NCBI RefSeq assembly: GCF_018687195.1
Contig: NZ_CP061321.1
Coordinates: 1,674,001 to 1,738,000, forward strand
DNA length: 64,000 nt
From: Polynucleobacter sp. MWH-UH2A
GTDB lineage: Bacteria; Pseudomonadota; Gammaproteobacteria; Burkholderiales; Burkholderiaceae
Reading direction: 5' to 3'
A model generated the notes under the pieces. The model worked only from the letters and a program-made list of their open reading frames with translations, was not told the DNA's origin and ran no database searches. This document shows, one piece after another, positions 37,109 through 47,800 of the stretch (position 1 is its first letter; each line of letters opens with the position of its first letter). A program made the position numbers and the translations under genes.

Positions 37109-38195
37109 ACTGACTCTTCACAAACTCTGCTCGCTCATGGCGCTTTGCAAGCTCTTCGGCAGACTCAGATCCCAAAGACCAACCCAGCAAATGGGTATAG
37201 GCAATATCACTCAAAGCCTCAATCCACTTGGGGTTGCTGTTCAAGCATGGGATATATCGATAATCTTTACCGCCACGCTCTAAAAATAACTCTCTGGCTT
37301 CCATCGCAATTTCTTCTAGAGTCTCAAGACAATCCGCAGGGAATCCTGGGCAAAATATATCTACGCGCTGACAACCCTCTTTTGCTAATTTTTCTAACGT
37401 GGGAGCGGTATAGGGCTTTAACCATTCCGCTTTTCCAAAGCGCGATTGAAACGTAACAATGTATTGACTGGAATCTAAACCAAGCGCCTCTCCAAGCAAT
37501 CGACCTGTCTTGAGGCATTCACAATGATAGGGATCACCTTTCATCAAATTGCGTTTTGGTAGGCCATGAAAGGACATCACCAATCGATTGCCTCTTGAAA
37601 AGTCTGGACGTCCATCTTTATCCCAACTGCTTAGCACTTGGTCGCGCAAGGCGGCGATATAAGCGGGGCTGTCGTGATAGTGCTTCACTAAACGTAATTC
37701 AGGTTGATTGCGCCAAGTGCTAAGCACTCGAAATACTTCATCAAAGCTGGATGCGGTCGTAGTAGCTGAATACTGTGGATACAAAGGCAATAGCAATAAA
37801 CGCTCCATGCCTTCTGCCTTCAGGCTCTCAAGCACTTCTTGGGTTGATGGCTTGCCATAGCGCATTGCCAAATCCACCAAAACGGTGTGGCCTTCATTAG
37901 TGAATCTTTCTTGAAGTTCTTTTACTTGCAAGCGTGAGTAATGCATTAACGGGGAGCCTAATTGAGGCAACCAAATTGATGCGTATTTTTTAGCAGATGC
38001 GCTACTACGAATGGGCAAAATAATGCCATTCAAAATAAACCACCAAATGAAACGGGGAATCTCAACAACCCGTGGATCAGAAAGAAATTCTTTCAAATAG
38101 GTTTTCACAGCCTTCGGTGTTGGCGCAGAAGGTGTTCCCAAATTCAAGAGCAGCACCGCTGTTTTACTTTGGCGCAAGTGAGGGTTTTGATTCAA
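37104..38195 (-). CDS. hemH: Ferrochelatase HemH
   Basis: Inserts Fe(II) into protoporphyrin IX, the last step of heme synthesis. The 363-residue protein shows VLLLNLGTPSAPTPKAVKTY at the N-terminus, YPQYSATTTASSFDEVFR, the catalytic-His segment LVMSFHGLPKRNLMKGDPYH, and FCPGFPADCLETLEEIAMEA with the conserved Glu. It lies between hrcA (52 bp upstream) and grpE. Its last codons double as the -35 region of the grpE heat-shock promoter, so it may be read from hrcA through grpE as well. Confidence 0.97.
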   Translation of the reverse strand: MNQNPHLRQSKTAVLLLNLGTPSAPTPKAVKTYLKEFLSDPRVVEIPRFIWWFILNGIILPIRSSASAKKYASIWLPQLGSPLMHYSRLQVKELQERFTNEGHTVLVDLAMRYGKPSTQEVLESLKAEGMERLLLLPLYPQYSATTTASSFDEVFRVLSTWRNQPELRLVKHYHDSPAYIAALRDQVLSSWDKDGRPDFSRGNRLVMSFHGLPKRNLMKGDPYHCECLKTGRLLGEALGLDSSQYIVTFQSRFGKAEWLKPYTAPTLEKLAKEGCQRVDIFCPGFPADCLETLEEIAMEARELFLERGGKDYRYIPCLNSNPKWIEALSDIAYTHLLGWSLGSESAEELAKRHERAEFVKSQS

Positions 38196-38247
38196 GATAA
38201 ATTTCTCTAGTAACTATTTAATGTGAACTATTGATAGAGCTCGAAGC

Positions 38248-39258
38248 TCAAGAACTCAAAGCGCCTGATAATAATTTAGAAGTAATGTCCACAATTGGGA
38301 TCACCCTGTCATATGCCATGCGAGTAGGGCCTATGACACCTAAGGTGCCTACGACTTGGCCATCCACGCTATATGGGGCGCTAATCACCGCCAGATCTTC
38401 ATATGGCAATAGATCACTTTCCCCGCCAATAAAGATTTGAATACCGTCCGCATGGCTAGATACATCCAGCAATTGCATGAGTACAGACTTTTGCTCCAAC
38501 ATGTCAAACATCTTGCGCAATTTATCAAGATTGGAGCTGAGGTCGCCGACATTCAACAAACGACGCTCTCCAGAAAGTAGCATGTCGCCTCGACTCATGT
38601 CGTAATCTGCTACACCACTTTGCAAAGCCAATGCCATCAACCCAGAAATATCTGCACGCAAACTATCTAAGTCTGATCGCAAATGTTGGCGCACTTGCTC
38701 AAAACTTTTTCCAGCAAACTGCGTGTTAATGTAATTACCTGCTTCGATCAGTTGGCTTGGTGTGTAGTCTTGATTGGTTGGCAGAATACGGTTTTGCACA
38801 TCACCCTCTGGCGTCACCATAATGAGCAAAATTTTGCCTTCGCCCAAGCGCAAGAATTCGATGTGCTTGAACACCTGAGCTCGCTTTGGAGTCATCACCA
38901 CCCCAGCGAAATGGCTGAGATTTGACAATATTTGTGCTGCTGAATTTAGTACTCGTTGCGGGGAATCTGGCAGTAGACCCTTTTCCACCTCTCTTGTAGC
39001 CATCTCCTCCAACGGGCGCACCGTCACCATCGTATCTACAAAGAGCCGGTACCCCCTAGGGGTAGGGATTCGACCAGCGGAAGTATGTGGACTGGTTACC
39101 AAGCCCATATCCTCCAAATCCGCCATGACATTGCGAATAGTCGCAGCCGAGAGGTCTAAGCCCGAAAACCGGGATAGTGTGCGCGAGCCAATAGGTTGAC
39201 CCTCCTCGATATAGCGCTCGATGAGGGTTTTTAGTAAGGCGCGGGAACGTTCATCCAT
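38248..39258 (-). CDS. hrcA: Heat-inducible transcription repressor HrcA
   Basis: Repressor of class I heat-shock genes that binds CIRCE operators and depends on GroEL for activity. The 336-residue protein has a winged-helix domain ([59 protein letters not shown]) and a GAF-like dimerisation domain ending with [20 protein letters not shown] and [16 protein letters not shown]. No CIRCE sequence was found in the window, so its targets, probably groESL, are elsewhere. It is divergent from nadK with 37 bp between start codons. Confidence 0.96.
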   Translation of the reverse strand: MDERSRALLKTLIERYIEEGQPIGSRTLSRFSGLDLSAATIRNVMADLEDMGLVTSPHTSAGRIPTPRGYRLFVDTMVTVRPLEEMATREVEKGLLPDSPQRVLNSAAQILSNLSHFAGVVMTPKRAQVFKHIEFLRLGEGKILLIMVTPEGDVQNRILPTNQDYTPSQLIEAGNYINTQFAGKSFEQVRQHLRSDLDSLRADISGLMALALQSGVADYDMSRGDMLLSGERRLLNVGDLSSNLDKLRKMFDMLEQKSVLMQLLDVSSHADGIQIFIGGESDLLPYEDLAVISAPYSVDGQVVGTLGVIGPTRMAYDRVIPIVDITSKLLSGALSS

Positions 39259-39295
39259 GGTGGAAGGGATTTTATGCCTATGGTTTAATCATCAT

Positions 39296-40201
39296 ATGTT
39301 AAGCCCATCCCCAAATTCTTCCAAGAAGGCCTTTAGCCGAGTTGCCCTCGTAGGCAAATTTCAGGCAGACGGCATTGATGAGCACCTTCGGGAATTGGCC
39401 AAACTGGTCAGCAGCTTGGGCTGCGAAGTCTATATAGAGGCATCTACCGCCTCCCAATTGGGCATAAAAGACTACCCTAGCAAAACTACCGAAGATTTTG
39501 CTGGGGCTATCGACCTGGTCGTCGTTTTAGGAGGTGATGGCACGATGCTGGGAATTGGTCGCCAATTAGCCGGCAGCCAAGTACCGCTTGTCGGTATCAA
39601 TATGGGACGACTTGGCTACATGACCGACATCCCATTTCAATCAGTTCAGGACACCTTACCAAAAATTATTGCAGGTGAGTATGAGGCGGATACACGTACA
39701 TTACTCGATGCAGTTGTGATTCGCGCTAACAAAGAAATTAACCATGCTTTGGCGCTCAACGATGTGGTTGTAAATCGTTCAGGCATATCAGGCATGGTTG
39801 AGTTAGCAGTACACGTCAATGGATCATTTATGTACAACCAACGATCCGATGGCTTGATTGTTTCTACGCCGACCGGCTCAACTGCTTATGCACTCTCCGC
39901 TGGCGGGCCGATATTGCACCCTCATGTTGCCGGCATATTACTGGTGCCGATTGCGCCGCATTCACTATCTAACCGCCCAATCGTATTGCCACAAGATAGC
40001 GTCACCACCATTGAAGTCATTAATGGTCTTGGTGTCATTGTGAACTTTGATATGCAATCACAAACGAATTTGCAAAGTGGCGATAAGGTTGAAGTGCGTC
40101 AATCTAAAAAGACCATCACCTTCCTACACCCTCGCAGTCACAGCGACTACAAGACATTGCGCGAGAAATTACATTGGAATGAATACCCGTCGACTTTTTG
40201 A
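39296..40201 (+). CDS. nadK: NAD kinase
   Basis: Phosphorylates NAD to NADP. The 301-residue protein has the GGDGTMLGIGRQLAG loop, NMGRLGYMTDIPFQ, ALNDVVVNRSGISGMVELAV and DGLIVSTPTGSTAYALSAGG, the catalytic core of the family. The open frame begins 25 codons upstream and would overlap hrcA; ATG 39296 (MLSPSPNSSK) avoids this and gives the usual length. It is followed by recN after 26 bp, a gene pair also seen in many proteobacteria. Confidence 0.96.
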   Translation: MLSPSPNSSKKAFSRVALVGKFQADGIDEHLRELAKLVSSLGCEVYIEASTASQLGIKDYPSKTTEDFAGAIDLVVVLGGDGTMLGIGRQLAGSQVPLVGINMGRLGYMTDIPFQSVQDTLPKIIAGEYEADTRTLLDAVVIRANKEINHALALNDVVVNRSGISGMVELAVHVNGSFMYNQRSDGLIVSTPTGSTAYALSAGGPILHPHVAGILLVPIAPHSLSNRPIVLPQDSVTTIEVINGLGVIVNFDMQSQTNLQSGDKVEVRQSKKTITFLHPRSHSDYKTLREKLHWNEYPSTF

Positions 40202-40227
40202 TCTTGGGTTTCCTGCTACGCTAATAC

Positions 40228-41898
40228 ATGCTTCAAACCATCTCCCTTCGTGACTTTGTCATTGTTGATCAGCTTGAGCTCGACTTTGCTAGCGGCTTCA
40301 CAGTACTGACCGGCGAAACCGGTGCAGGCAAATCTATTTTGCTGGACGCTTTGGGTCTGGTCCTTGGCGAACGGGCTGATAGCAGTCAAATTCGGGAGGG
40401 CAGTACCCGCGCCGAAATTTCCGCCACATTCCGAGTAGAGCCTGAATTAATTCAATCATTTGGGCAATGGCTTGATGAGCAAGGATTTCCGAGTGAGGAT
40501 GAGGGTCAAACTCTCTTACTCAAAAGAACGGTAGAGTCCAACGGCCGCAGTCGTGCTTTTATTAATGGCAGTGTTGCTACCCTAACTCAACTACGCGAAG
40601 CGGGCGATCAATTGGTGGATATTCATGGGCAACATGCGCACCAACTGCTACTCAAAAGTGGCGCCCAGAGAGAGCTACTGGATCGCCATGCTGGCTTATT
40701 GCCTTTAGCTACAGATGTTGCGCAAACTTACAAAACGTTAAGTGATTCTCGTCGGCGCTTGATGCAGGCGGAGAACGCAGGACAAGACATTGAGCGCGAA
40801 CGCGAGAGACTGGAGTGGCAACTAGAAGAGCTCACCGAACTTTCTCCACAAGAGGGTGAGTGGGCGAACATTCAATCGGAACATGCCAGATTAGCTAACG
40901 GCGCCAAATTAATTGGCGGTTGCCAAGAAGCTTTAGAGATCTTGAGCGACGCCGATAACTCGCTAGAGTCCTCGCTATCCAAAGTGTGCAACAACATTAG
41001 CGGCCTAGCAGAACACGATGCCACACTACAGGACATCAGCGAATCCCTAGAAAGCGTGCACATTCAACTCGATGAAGCCATTCATGGTTTAAATCGGTAT
41101 TTACAAAAAATGGATTTAGACCCTGTCCGCCTCGAACAAGTCGAAGAGCGGATGCAAGCATTGCATGGCGCTGCCAAAAAATACCGAGCAGATGTAGATG
41201 GGCTGCCACAACTTCTTTTAGAAACTGCAGATCGCTTAGATGCGCTGACTGCCTCACAAAATATCGAGGCCCTGAGAGAGAAAGTAAAGCAGGAAGAAGC
41301 GGCTTACCTAAAGCAAGCAAAACAACTTTCAGAGAAACGCAATAAAGCCGCTAGCGACCTTGGTACTCAAGTAACAAATGCAATGCAAAATTTATCGATG
41401 ACGGGGGGTCGTTTAGAAATCGCCTTAAGCCCACTTCAAGAAGGCGGATCACATGGTCTTGAACAGGTCGAATTTTTAGTGGCGGGCCATGCTGGGAGCA
41501 CACCCAGATCACTAGCTAAAGTGGCTTCAGGGGGCGAACTCGCTCGTATTAGTCTTGCGATTAGCGTCATTACAAGCAAAGCATCCTTTACCCCAACACT
41601 CATATTTGATGAAGTTGATGCTGGCATTGGTGGCGCTGTCGCTGAAACCGTCGGCAAACTATTGCATCAATTGGGTCAATCACATCAAATTTTGTGTGTC
41701 ACTCATTTGCCCCAAGTGGCAGCGCAAGGGAACCACCACTTGAAAGTCAGTAAATCGCAGGCCGGGGATAAAACTGTTTCACAAGTACAAATTCTGGGTA
41801 GAGCAGAGCGCGTTGAAGAAATCGCCAGAATGCTTGGGGGCGCGACTATTACCGATACAACACGCCGTCATGCTCGCGAGCTACTAGAACAAGATTAA
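40228..41898 (+). CDS. recN: DNA repair protein RecN
   Basis: SMC-like ATPase acting at DNA double-strand breaks. The 556-residue protein has Walker A in LTGETGAGKSILLDALGLVL, a central coiled-coil-rich region (about 150-370), the ABC signature VASGGELARISLAISVI, and Walker B LIFDEVDAGIGGAVAE. It is a little shorter than some homologues but complete. Its stop codon overlaps the glnE stop on the opposite strand in the sequence TTAA. Confidence 0.97.
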   Translation: MLQTISLRDFVIVDQLELDFASGFTVLTGETGAGKSILLDALGLVLGERADSSQIREGSTRAEISATFRVEPELIQSFGQWLDEQGFPSEDEGQTLLLKRTVESNGRSRAFINGSVATLTQLREAGDQLVDIHGQHAHQLLLKSGAQRELLDRHAGLLPLATDVAQTYKTLSDSRRRLMQAENAGQDIERERERLEWQLEELTELSPQEGEWANIQSEHARLANGAKLIGGCQEALEILSDADNSLESSLSKVCNNISGLAEHDATLQDISESLESVHIQLDEAIHGLNRYLQKMDLDPVRLEQVEERMQALHGAAKKYRADVDGLPQLLLETADRLDALTASQNIEALREKVKQEEAAYLKQAKQLSEKRNKAASDLGTQVTNAMQNLSMTGGRLEIALSPLQEGGSHGLEQVEFLVAGHAGSTPRSLAKVASGGELARISLAISVITSKASFTPTLIFDEVDAGIGGAVAETVGKLLHQLGQSHQILCVTHLPQVAAQGNHHLKVSKSQAGDKTVSQVQILGRAERVEEIARMLGGATITDTTRRHARELLEQD

Positions 41899-44723
41899 GC
41901 CATCTTTATATTGGAAGGGGTCTTAAAGATTTCTTGCCAAAGCAATGTGACACTATCACGAGCCGCAATTAAATCAGGCTCATCACTTAGTTGAATACGC
42001 GTCTTATCAGCGCCATCCAAACGCAATCGATGTTGTCTTGCTCTTAACAAGCGGTAAGCATCGCCCACGTCTTTGGCAATATTTGCCTCAATCAACCCCA
42101 CCTCTGCAGCAATACGCAATAAGGCAATATTGCCCAGGTTACCTATCATCTGCGGGTATTGATGCGCATATGCCAACACCAAAAACTGCACGATAAATTC
42201 AATATCAACCATGCCACCTGCATCATGCTTTAAATCAAAATCGGGGGTTGGATTGGGGTGACCCTCATGAACCTTGCGCCGCATATCGACAATTTCATTG
42301 CGAAGATGATCAACATTGCGTTGTTGGCTGAGAACCTCGCGACGAACAGCATCAAACTCACTACCGACTGAGGCATTTCCTGCGGCAAAGCGGGCGCGAG
42401 TGAGCGCCTGGTGCTCCCAAACCCATGCAGCGTTATCACCCTCGCGCATTTGGTATTTTTTAAATGCATCTACATTCGTGACCAAGAAACCCGCTGATCC
42501 ATTCGGGCGTAGACGTATATCGATTTCAAATAGGCTGCCGGTGGAAGTAAATGCAGTTAACCAATTGATCATGCGCTTGGCAAGTAGTGCGTACATCTCC
42601 TGTGCGTCGTAATCATTCTCTGCGGCTTCATATAAAAATACCAAATCTAGATCTGAAGCGTAGCCAAGCTCTTTCCCGCCTAGCTTTCCATAGGCAATGA
42701 TTGCGAATGTCGGGATTGCCGTTTCTGATAAGCCAAATTTTTTGGCAACCATTGACCATACACGCTCAAAAGTAGCCTGAAGAATTAAGTCCGCAAGTGC
42801 AGATAAGTGGTCACTTACCTTTTCCACCGAAAGAGCGCGCTCAACGCCAATACCTAAATCTGCCAAGAGCGTAATAAATGTTTCGGTGTGATGGGTTACA
42901 CGCAATATATCCATTGCCTGTTCTGAACCATCGCCTTCGGCCATCACATCATCTAAGCGCATATCCAGATGCGCCTTCACCTCTCGCCAATAATCTTCTG
43001 GATGATCGATCAATACTCGCTCCATATGGGAGTTGAGCAAATAATCAAGTAAGTGCGGGTGAGAGATAAGGTACTGCGCGCCCCATTGAGATGATTGAAG
43101 CAAGGCTAAAACATTCGACAGTGCGCCTGGGTACTCAGCCAATATAGATAAATAGGCACTTCTTCTCGCAATGGCCTCTAGCAAATCAAAGAAACGGGAC
43201 AAAGTCTGGTCAGCATCACCTGAACTACCTATTTCACCAAGCAATATATTGGCGGCGCTCCGAACCAAGTTATCAAAAATCAGGCGACTTTTTTCAGGCA
43301 ACTGTTTTGCTTTAGTGCTTGTGATCCATGCATTCCAGCGAACCAATGATTGCGGAAACACCTGAGCATCTGGCAGCCAATTTTCCTCTAGTGGTACTAG
43401 ATCGAGTCGCGTCTCATCATCTAATAAAAATGCTTTTTCAAATAAGCGTGCCACATTGTTCTGGTGCTGTTGTAGCTCATTCAAGAAACTGGCCTCGCTC
43501 TCAAAGCCCATAGAGCCAGCTAAGCGTGCACGGGCCTCCACTTCATCTGGCAAGTAATGCGTTTGCTGATCATCCCAAACCTGAATACGGTGCTCTAAGC
43601 GTCTTAAAAAAACGTAAGCTGTTTCAAGTTGCGTAATATCATCTGCGGGCAAGATGCCACGTTGGCGAATCAAATCCAAAACCTGCAAAGTGGGGCGCAC
43701 CCGGAATCGTGGGTCTGTGCCACCCCGCATGAGCTGAAACATTTGCGCTAAGAATTCAATTTCACGAATTCCGCCACGCCCCAACTTGATATCATGCGAG
43801 CGACCTTGATGCCCAGTTGAACGCTTCTCTGCCTCTCGCTGAATTTGCACATGCAAATCACGAATCGATGCTATGACCCCATAGTCCAAATGCCTCCGAT
43901 AGACAAATGGACGAATTAATTGCTCTAGACTTTTTTCGCAATGGGCATAGTCTTTACTGCCTGGCAGTGGCGCAATCAACCGGCCTTTGATCCAGGCATA
44001 ACGTTCCCACTCCCTGCCCTGCACCAACAAATACTCTTCCAACATATCGAGACTGCATACCAATGGGCCTGAATCACCATTTGGTCGTAAACGCATATCC
44101 ACCCGAAATACAAAGCCATTCGCATCATGCTCTGATAGGAGTTTGATCAAACGCTTTCCCATGCGAGTAAACCATTCATGATTCGACAAACTCTTGGGCC
44201 CATCTCGAGTCTCGCCTTCATGTTCATACAAAAATATCAAATCGATGTCAGATGAGAGATTTAACTCGAGCCCTCCTAACTTTCCCATGCCAACAACCAT
44301 CAATGGCATTTCAGAATCAGTGGAGTCGCTCCAAGGCACACCAAAGCGCATCTGTAAATCCTGACGAATAAATGTCAATGCATGAGTTACTACCAATTCA
44401 GCAAAATGGCTCAGACTGTGTGTAACCTCTTTTAGATCGGCCAAGCCATTGAGGTCACGAAAGGCCAACCACAGCATTAATCGCTGACGGGCTAAACGTA
44501 AATCCGCCATAAGCCGTGGCTCATCTTGATCCGCTTCGCTCTGCCCTGCTCCAAGACCCTCGACATTACAAGACTCTAAGAGCCCCTGGATTCCCTCTAA
44601 AGTAATTTTCTGAGGCCCATGAGACTGCAACCAGTCCCGCCACTCAGGTTTGGCGCTTAGCCAGCGACGGGCATAATTTGAGTGTTGCTCTAAAAACGCG
44701 ATTTGTTTTGAAAAAGCATCCAT
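41895..44723 (-). CDS. glnE: Bifunctional glutamine synthetase adenylyltransferase/adenylyl-removing enzyme GlnE
   Basis: Controls glutamine synthetase by adding or removing AMP in response to PII and glutamine. The 942-residue protein carries two nucleotidyl-transferase modules. The first has GMGKLGGLELNLSSDIDLIF and the second AYGKLGGKELGYASDLDLVF, each followed by a helical domain with a conserved RMIN or FTRMGKRLIKLLSE segment. Length agrees with the E. coli enzyme (946). It is alone on its strand, divergent from yhdP by 78 bp, and convergent with recN. The glutamine synthetase gene is not in the window. Confidence 0.97.
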   Translation of the reverse strand: MDAFSKQIAFLEQHSNYARRWLSAKPEWRDWLQSHGPQKITLEGIQGLLESCNVEGLGAGQSEADQDEPRLMADLRLARQRLMLWLAFRDLNGLADLKEVTHSLSHFAELVVTHALTFIRQDLQMRFGVPWSDSTDSEMPLMVVGMGKLGGLELNLSSDIDLIFLYEHEGETRDGPKSLSNHEWFTRMGKRLIKLLSEHDANGFVFRVDMRLRPNGDSGPLVCSLDMLEEYLLVQGREWERYAWIKGRLIAPLPGSKDYAHCEKSLEQLIRPFVYRRHLDYGVIASIRDLHVQIQREAEKRSTGHQGRSHDIKLGRGGIREIEFLAQMFQLMRGGTDPRFRVRPTLQVLDLIRQRGILPADDITQLETAYVFLRRLEHRIQVWDDQQTHYLPDEVEARARLAGSMGFESEASFLNELQQHQNNVARLFEKAFLLDDETRLDLVPLEENWLPDAQVFPQSLVRWNAWITSTKAKQLPEKSRLIFDNLVRSAANILLGEIGSSGDADQTLSRFFDLLEAIARRSAYLSILAEYPGALSNVLALLQSSQWGAQYLISHPHLLDYLLNSHMERVLIDHPEDYWREVKAHLDMRLDDVMAEGDGSEQAMDILRVTHHTETFITLLADLGIGVERALSVEKVSDHLSALADLILQATFERVWSMVAKKFGLSETAIPTFAIIAYGKLGGKELGYASDLDLVFLYEAAENDYDAQEMYALLAKRMINWLTAFTSTGSLFEIDIRLRPNGSAGFLVTNVDAFKKYQMREGDNAAWVWEHQALTRARFAAGNASVGSEFDAVRREVLSQQRNVDHLRNEIVDMRRKVHEGHPNPTPDFDLKHDAGGMVDIEFIVQFLVLAYAHQYPQMIGNLGNIALLRIAAEVGLIEANIAKDVGDAYRLLRARQHRLRLDGADKTRIQLSDEPDLIAARDSVTLLWQEIFKTPSNIKMA

Positions 44724-44801
44724 TCCATCATCTTAATCCCGACCAAAGAGAACCCCACAGAAGCTTGGCGATGAGGCAAAGGCTGACGGATAATAGAACC
44801 C

Positions 44802-47800
44802 ATGCCGCAAAATTTCTTACCACCCCACCTAAAAGACCTATTGGCAAAAGGCTTTCAGGATTTGAGTAAAAATTGGCATAAACGCGCCTTTATTTTGACG
44901 GCTACTTTGGCCACACTATTTGTACTGGGTCATCTTGCAGTCAGATTTGTGGTTTGGCCACAAATTGAAAAATCTAAGTCTTCCGTTGAAAAACTCATTG
45001 GCGCTCGAGTTGGGGTCAATGTTTCTATAGATGATTTGCGTGTTTCATGGACCGGTATTAGACCTGTTTTTGAAATTGATGGACTGCGCTTTACTGTTCC
45101 CGAACAAACAAAGCCAACTCTTTCAATTGAAAAAATCTATGGTCAACTGAGTTGGAAATCCTTCTACCATTTGCTGCCTTACTTTCATGAAATCCATTTT
45201 GAAGGTGCTGAGATTAGCTCCCAAAGAAATGCCAAAGGCATCATTACGATTGCTGGCATTCCGATTGATAGCAGTCCAAGTGACTACTCAGCTCAGAACT
45301 GGTTATTCTCGCAAGACCTGATTGAAGCAAAACAGATCAAACTTAATTGGGACGATAAGCTCAACCCAAAATCATCAATCCTCATCGAAGTTCAAGATCT
45401 GTCTTTGACGAATGGCATTCGTCAACATACAGGCTCCATCATGGTTAGCACGCCATGGAATCAAGGCCCCGCAGAAGTAAAAGTGAATTTTGCACACCAT
45501 CTCGGTGGAGAGAGGGGTGATTGGCATAACTGGATTGGCAATGTTTCCTGGAGCTTTAATAATCTCAATCTCAAAAAAATCGCTGAAGAATTTCAACTTA
45601 AGTTGAGCGCCCTAGAAGGCACATTGAGTTCAACTGGAAATTTAAAGATTGATAATGCACATCCAGATGGCGGCGAATTCTTTGTTGCTGTTGACAACTT
45701 GGTGGTGCAATCTTCAAAAAGTGAAGAGGCTATTGCACTGGGTAGATTGGAAACCAACCTTTCTCAAGAAACTACTGACGGTTTAATTGGGATTACCACT
45801 AAAACATTTGCTTGGCGTGAAATGGGCAGCTCAAAATCTGCGCCATTGGAAAATCTTAGCCCCATGACATTCCGCTGGCGACCACCTGGCGCCGACGGAG
45901 AAATCAAAGAATTTGGTTTTTCATCACCCAAAATTTCCGTAGAAGATGTTGCCTTATTTGCATTAAATCTTCCACTCTCTAAAAAAGTGCACCAATGGAT
46001 CAAGGCATCTCAAGCTGAAGGTGATCTTGAGGATGTTGATATTCAATGGGCAGAAAGTAAGTCACCCCTATCCGCGCTCAATATTCCTGGCGGCTGGTTT
46101 AAATCCAACAAACTCGATTTCAACGTCAGTGCAAAACTCATTAATTTAAGTTTCGTCGGCATTAATAAATCCATACCCTCTGTTTCACATTTATCTGGGT
46201 TTGTTACCAGCAATCAAAAAGAGGGGAGCTTTTCTGTAGACTCACAAAATCTAGGCTTGGAAGTTGATAACTTTTTGGATAACCCCAAAATTCAACTAGA
46301 TCGAGCCACTGGGCAAATCAGTTGGTCTAAGCAGAGAGGCAATTGGGTTATTGCCACCAAAAAACTCAGCCTTAGCAATCCAGAAATTAGTGCTAACCTC
46401 AGCCTCAATTACAAGATAGGTAACGGCAAAGAATCAGACTTCATGGTGCTAGATATGGGTTTTGATCAAGCCAATCTCATAACTGCTTATCGCTACCTTC
46501 CTGTAGGAATGGGGAAAGATGTGAGAACGTATCTCAGCAAAGCTTTTGATGCGGGCCTCATTCGAAATGGGCAGTTGCATATTAAGGGCGATCCGAATCA
46601 AGCCCCCTTTCCAGGCAAACAGCAGGGTGAGCTGACATTGGATCTTCCAATCACTGGCGCTTCTTTTAGTCCAGTGCCATTACTGCCAAGTAATCAGGGG
46701 ACATGGTCAACCTTCACGGGCGTTAATGGCAAGATCACCATGAACAACGCCTACTTCGCAGTTGACATCGCGAAAGCAAATTACAAGCAAGTTGGCTTAG
46801 ACACCTTTCATGCTGAAATCCCGAATGTTAGTGCCAATCAACTAACACTATCGGTGAATGGAAATGCAAAAGGGGATGCGCCTCAGTTACTTGAATACTT
46901 TTACCAATCACCAGCTGGCAAGAAAGAAACTGGGCTAGAGCAAAACTTACGCGTTACTGGCCCGGTCAATTTTAATCTTGGTCTAAAAGTGCCTTTATCT
47001 GGCTCCGCTGATACAAATGTCGATTTGAAACTAAACCTACCAGGCAATCGCGCCCAATGGGCAGACCTCCCCCCATTTGAAAACCTCAAAGGCGACATAC
47101 GAATTACCGAAGCCCATCCAGAATTTGAGAATGTCACAGCAAGCTTTTTAGGGGGAGCCATCAATATCACCAGCACAGAAGAAAGCAAAGATAATCAACG
47201 CTTCAAAATTGCTGGCGATATTCAGTCCAAGTTTATTCAAGACTATTTTGCAAATTCTTCCAACTTAGAAGCGCAAGCATTTCTCAATAGCATGAATGGA
47301 TCCATTAAATATGATGGGATCATTGGCTTTAATAAGACAGGTAGCGACTCAAACTTGCAATTTGATCTTCGTAACTGGTCAATGAATGCGCCAGCTCCAA
47401 TCAAAAAGGTGAATGGCTCCACCATGACTGGACAGGTCAATATTAAAACATTAAATGATGCCAATAACGCAAACCGAATCAGTTGGTCTGGGAAAATTGG
47501 CGAGCTCTACACTCTTGAAGGAGCGATAAGTCGTGATGCTCAATTGCGTTTTGGGCTAGGCATCGGTGGTGTAGCAACACTCCCCCAAAAAGGTTTTCAA
47601 CTGAATATTGCAAGCAATGAACTCAATCTGGATATATGGCAACGTTTCTTGCAAGCAAATAAATCAAGTCGCGCTCAAGAAAACAAAATAAATTCTGACT
47701 CCAGCGCTAGCAATATCCATATTACAGCGCAAGCGAAGAAACTGACGCTCTTTGATCGCCCTTGGCAGGATGTCAATTTATCAGCAAACAATAAAAAGAA

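Noticed and set aside
37716-37728. Palindrome AGTGCTAAGCACT resembling a CIRCE half-site inside hemH
   Set aside because: It lacks the 9 bp spacer and the second half of TTAGCACTC-N9-GAGTGCTAA, and it lies in the middle of a coding region far from any promoter.
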